Positions 11,360-13,497 of a stretch of DNA of 13,497 nt are shown piece by piece. Position numbers and translations under genes: made by a program. The stretch's first letter is position 1; each line of letters opens with the position of its first letter. This stretch comes from Actinomycetes bacterium (GTDB taxonomy: Bacteria; Actinomycetota; Acidimicrobiia; Acidimicrobiales; RAAP-2), in NCBI GenBank assembly GCA_021777285.1, contig JAJYDR010000060.1, forward strand, positions 1 to 13,497, written 5' to 3'. The notes below the pieces were generated by a model. It saw only the letters and a program-made list of their open reading frames with translations. It had not been told where the DNA came from and did not search any database.

Positions 11360-12753
11360 GCCTCGGCGTCGGCCTCGACGCGAAGCGGCTCGGTGCGGCG
11401 CGCGCGCAGGTTGACGAGCGCGCCGGTGAGTAGCGTCGCGACCACTGACACCACGAAGGATGTGAGCGAGGCCGACATCCAACTCGGCGCGTGGAAGTGC
11501 AGCGCGACCGCGATGCGCGCCCACATTGCGACCCACCAGCCGATGTAGCCGGGGTTGATCAGCTGGTAGATGACGAAGCCGATCGCCCAGGGAACGAGCA
11601 TCGTCGAGCGGCTCTGGGCCCGCGACGAGAGGTTGAGGTGCCCCTTGGAGAGCAGGAAGAAGTCGACGATGAACACCGCGGTCAGTGGGACGAACACCGA
11701 TCCGAGCAGGACGAGGAAGTTCTCGTAGTCGGCGATGTTGATCCCGAGGGCCAGTGCCGTGGTGAGCGCCGACACGATGAGTGCGAGCACGCGCCGGTCC
11801 CAGAGTGGCCGAAGGTTCTGGATCGAGACGACGGTCGAGTACACGTCCGCGAAGGACTGGTCGAGTTCGCGCGCGGCGAGCAGCGCGAAGGCGAGGGTGC
11901 CGAGGGGCACGGCGATGAATGCGCCGTAGATGTCCGACGGTGAGCGCGCCACGGTCACGAGAGCCACCAGGCCGATCACGTAGCAGAGCACCTGGGTGAC
12001 GCCGTAGCCGACGAAGGCGCCCCAGAAGGCCGTGCGGGGTGTGCGCGAGTGACGCGTGTAGTCGGCGGCGAGCGGGGCGAAGGAGATCGCGACGGCGATG
12101 ACTGTGTCGGTCGCCGCCCAGAAGCCGGTCCAGGTGCCGTGGGCGAGTGCGGGCATCGGGTGACGAAGCAACTCGACGAAGAGGTAGACGAGCACCACCA
12201 GCACGGCTGGCGTGGCGATGCGCCGCAGGATACGGATGGCCCCGAGCGGGTACAGGGTCAAGAGCCCCGTGATCACCCCCGCGATGAGCACGTAGGCCCA
12301 CTGGGCGAGACCTGGCTCGACGGTTCGCGCGGCCGTTGCGATGGTGACGAGCTCGAAGATCCCCCAACCCAGCAGCTGCACGATGTTGATTAAGGTTGGC
12401 AGGTAGGACAGTCGGCTCCCGAAGACGCCCCGGAGCAAGACCATGGCCGGCGCACCCGTGCGCGCACCGGCGACGCCCGAGAACGCGATCGCGAGGGTGC
12501 CAAGCACCGTGCCGAGCAGGATCGCCGTCAGCGCGGCGAGTAGCGAGAGTTCGGGGGTCCCGCCGCCGTTGGGCTGCAGGACGAAGATGGCACCGGTGAA
12601 GCCGAGCAGACTGACGCCGAGGTTGCCCCACAGCCCGAACTGATCAATGATCCCGAGTGGTTGAGGGACGGGCTCGACGAGGGTCCGCGGCACTTCGGCG
12701 TGACGGTCTCCCGAAACCAATGTGAATGACGAATCTGGCTGGCTGGTCACCAT
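11356..12753 (-). CDS. cytX: NCS1-family permease, probably for a thiamine precursor (CytX-like)
   Basis: A 465-residue integral membrane protein with about 12 hydrophobic segments, the usual size for NCS1 nucleobase permeases. The region QPLGIIDQFGLWGNLGVS (31-48) at the first helix, the GSRLSYLPT and VQLLGWGIFE segments and ISFAPLAADYTRH are typical of the cytosine-permease (CodB) branch. Its leader is a TPP riboswitch; CodB-like permeases under TPP control have been named CytX and predicted to import hydroxymethylpyrimidine. Import of cytosine or of thiamine itself cannot be excluded. The ATG at 12753 follows an unusually close Shine-Dalgarno (two bases); the next codon, GTG at 12750, has better spacing and could be used. 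It overlaps the kinase gene by GTGA. Confidence 0.88.
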   Translation of the reverse strand: MVTSQPDSSFTLVSGDRHAEVPRTLVEPVPQPLGIIDQFGLWGNLGVSLLGFTGAIFVLQPNGGGTPELSLLAALTAILLGTVLGTLAIAFSGVAGARTGAPAMVLLRGVFGSRLSYLPTLINIVQLLGWGIFELVTIATAARTVEPGLAQWAYVLIAGVITGLLTLYPLGAIRILRRIATPAVLVVLVYLFVELLRHPMPALAHGTWTGFWAATDTVIAVAISFAPLAADYTRHSRTPRTAFWGAFVGYGVTQVLCYVIGLVALVTVARSPSDIYGAFIAVPLGTLAFALLAARELDQSFADVYSTVVSIQNLRPLWDRRVLALIVSALTTALALGINIADYENFLVLLGSVFVPLTAVFIVDFFLLSKGHLNLSSRAQSRSTMLVPWAIGFVIYQLINPGYIGWWVAMWARIAVALHFHAPSWMSASLTSFVVSVVATLLTGALVNLRARRTEPLRVEADAEA

Positions 12754-12755
12754 GA

Positions 12756-12762
12756 CCTCCTT
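12756..12762 (-). promoter_or_regulatory. permease Shine-Dalgarno embedded at the riboswitch 3' end
   Basis: AAGGAGG follows the GCCGGCGT of the TPP aptamer directly and is only two bases from the ATG at 12753 but five from the GTG at 12750. Its position is that of the aptamer's P1 3' strand, so ligand-stabilised folding could hide it. I could not find a strong complementary P1 5' strand by eye. Confidence 0.7.
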
Positions 12763-12861
12763 ACGCCGGCATTACCCGGACAAGTTCGACGGTCGGTGGC
12801 ACTGCGGCCCGTAGGCCAGCCACCCTCTCAGCCCGGTACGTCCGAGCTCCCGTTGTACAGC
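12756..12861 (-). ncRNA. TPP riboswitch (THI element)
   Basis: Read on the minus strand, the leader holds the conserved THI-box blocks in order. ACGGGAGC (P2 5' side) is followed by a CTCGG/CCGGG stem and the invariant CTGAGA (12831-12826). An accessory hairpin has arms GTGGC/GCCAC (12823-12819 and 12800-12796). Then come CCGTCGAACTTG and TCCGGGTAATGCCGGCG (12780-12764), the pyrophosphate-binding P4/P5 part. ACGG and CCGT close P2. The 3' end runs straight into AAGGAGG before the permease start, so control is probably translational. The 5' edge is approximate. A poor -10 candidate, TACGCT (12873-12868), would start transcription near 12861. Confidence 0.93.
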
Positions 12862-12879
12862 GACCCCAGCGTACCATCG

Positions 12880-12920
12880 CGACCGGCGGGCACTGGCTGC
12901 GGCGATGGATTCGCCGGTCG
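12880..12920. repeat. 9-bp inverted repeat between divergent promoters
   Basis: CGACCGGCG (12880-12888) and CGCCGGTCG (12912-12920) are perfect inverted copies 23 bases apart. They lie between the TPP-riboswitch transcript (minus) and the rhodanese promoter (plus). There is no T-tract, so a classical terminator is unlikely. It could be an operator for either gene or chance in GC-rich DNA. Confidence 0.5.
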
Positions 12921-12937
12921 GGGTCGATTGGAGGCGA

Positions 12938-12965
12938 TTGGCCCGGATACCCCATGGGGTATACT
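12938..12965 (+). promoter_or_regulatory. rhodanese gene promoter
   Basis: TTGGCC (12938-12943, 4/6 match to TTGACA) and TATACT (12960-12965, 5/6 match to TATAAT) are 16 bases apart. Transcription from about 12972 would give a leader of about 21 bases containing AGGAGG (12981-12986), six bases before the GTG start. The palindromic operator occupies the spacer and part of the -10. Confidence 0.6.
12947..12962. promoter_or_regulatory. perfect 16-bp palindrome, candidate CsoR/CstR-type operator
   Basis: ATACCCCATGGGGTAT is exactly self-complementary and overlaps the rhodanese -10 element. Operators of the CsoR/RcnR/CstR family (copper, nickel, formaldehyde or persulfide sensors) typically have C-tract/G-tract half-sites flanked by TA-rich ends. 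CstR-type members control rhodanese and sulfide-detoxification genes, so persulfide-responsive repression is the favoured inference. No regulator of this family is encoded in the window. Confidence 0.6.
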
Positions 12966-12992
12966 CGATCAGCGTCCCACAGGAGGTAATCA

Positions 12993-13319
12993 GTGATTTC
13001 TGAAGTCGACGTCCGTACGTTCATCGCCGCCCACGCCGACGGTGCCCACGTCCTGGACGTGCGCGAGCCCCACGAATACGAGGCCGGTCACGTCCCCGGT
13101 GCTCGGCTCGTCCCGCTCAGCACCGTGCCCGACGTGGCGCGCGAACTGCCGATTGGTCCCCCGATCTACGTGATCTGCCAGAGCGGCAGTCGAAGCCGGG
13201 TCGCCGCGGCGCACCTCGCTCGGATCGGTCACGATGTGCGCGCGGTCATCGGTGGCACGAGCAGTTGGGTCAGCGCCGGACGCCCGGTGGTGCGCGGCTT
13301 GCGTGCGAACATCGCCTGA
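12993..13319 (+). CDS. single-domain rhodanese (sulfurtransferase)
   Basis: A 108-residue cytoplasmic protein consisting of one rhodanese domain. Visible landmarks are VLDVREPHEYEAGHVPGA (20-37), the conserved DVRE and GH..GA elements, and the active-site loop CQSGSRS (62-68) with persulfide-carrying Cys62. The six-residue loop fits GlpE/PspE-type sulfurtransferases rather than the longer-loop Cdc25 type. The GTG start is fixed by AGGAGG six bases upstream. It lies alone on the plus strand, diverging from the thiamine operon. It probably transfers sulfane sulfur to a thiol acceptor; the acceptor is unknown. The operator-like palindrome in its promoter suggests it is induced by a metal or by reactive sulfur. 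Confidence 0.92.
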   Translation: MISEVDVRTFIAAHADGAHVLDVREPHEYEAGHVPGARLVPLSTVPDVARELPIGPPIYVICQSGSRSRVAAAHLARIGHDVRAVIGGTSSWVSAGRPVVRGLRANIA

Positions 13320-13323
13320 TCGT

Positions 13324-13339
13324 CCCGGGCGGCCCCGGG
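13324..13339. terminator. possible hairpin terminator between convergent genes
   Basis: CCCGGG-CGGC-CCCGGG forms a 6-bp GC stem with a 4-base loop five bases after the rhodanese stop and 56 bases from the convergent gene's stop. No T-tract follows on either strand, and CCCGGG is itself palindromic, so this is a weak call. Confidence 0.3.
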
Positions 13340-13395
13340 TCGACTTGGTCGCGGCGTCCGGCGAACCAACGGGGGCCGAAGGTGCTCGCGCCGGA

Positions 13396-13497
13396 TTACT
13401 TGTTGTGGCCGACGTGCCACTTGGCACAGACGGCGCACTGATAGACGTTCATCGGTGCCCCGTCGCGTTTGGACAGTAGACGGGCGCGGGCCTCAGC
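13396..13497 (-). CDS. C-terminus of a small CxxC...HxxH putative zinc-binding protein (partial)
   Basis: The minus strand is open from the right edge to a TAA at 13398-13396, encoding at least 33 residues. The visible end reads MNVYQCAVCAKWHVGHNK, with Cys21, Cys24, His28 and His31 (counted from the window edge) spaced as C-x2-C-x3-H-x2-H, a plausible zinc site. The upstream part is basic (RARLLSKRDG). Short actinobacterial proteins ending in a YxCxxCxxWHxGH pattern are familiar to me as uncharacterised proteins, but I cannot name a family. The gene's start is outside the window. Confidence 0.55.
   Translation of the reverse strand, partial: AEARARLLSKRDGAPMNVYQCAVCAKWHVGHNK

Noticed and set aside
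11360..12631. N-terminal extension of the kinase frame to 818 residues
   Set aside because: This part runs in another frame through the permease gene and reads as low-complexity Arg/Ala/His sequence; the GTGA overlap at 11356-11359 gives a natural kinase start.
12990..13427. Minus-strand open frame of 145 codons opposite the rhodanese
   Set aside because: Antisense to an unambiguous rhodanese with its own promoter and ribosome site; no motif in the minus-strand product.

Overview
The window is dense, high-GC DNA with many GTG starts, GTGA/ATGA stop-start overlaps and at least one apparently leaderless gene. Together with a heterodimeric exporter resembling the mycobacterial Rv1273c/Rv1272c pair, this suggests an actinobacterium. 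That assignment is inferred from style and gene content; I recognise no lineage marker, and an acidimicrobial or related group is only a guess. No stretch over 300 bases lacks a gene.

Left end (1-878, + strand): the last 21 codons of a flavoprotein oxidoreductase-like gene, then an alpha/beta hydrolase. It converges on a methionine operon (3291-875, - strand) of metY (O-acetylhomoserine sulfhydrylase) and metX (homoserine O-acetyltransferase), which turns homoserine and sulfide into homocysteine. This operon has its own AT-rich promoter with a possible operator.

Centre (9415-3416, - strand): a TetR-family regulator with a promoter consistent with leaderless transcription and nearby palindromes, then the two halves of an ABC exporter, then an ABC-F ATPase. 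Gene overlaps and short gaps make one efflux/stress operon plausible. The two exporter subunits show complementary degenerate and intact ATPase motifs, as in TM287/288-type heterodimers.

Right-centre (12861-9511, - strand): a TPP riboswitch precedes an NCS1 permease (CytX-like), which overlaps by GTGA an APH-fold kinase. This is probably a thiamine or thiamine-precursor uptake-and-phosphorylation operon, and the kinase's role is the most interesting open question here. Downstream lie a small putative membrane protein and an overlapping DsrE-like protein.

Right end: a single-domain rhodanese (12993-13319, + strand) has a promoter carrying a perfect 16-bp C4/G4 palindrome of the type bound by CsoR/CstR-family repressors. 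It converges on the C-terminus of a small CxxC...HxxH protein that runs off the window.
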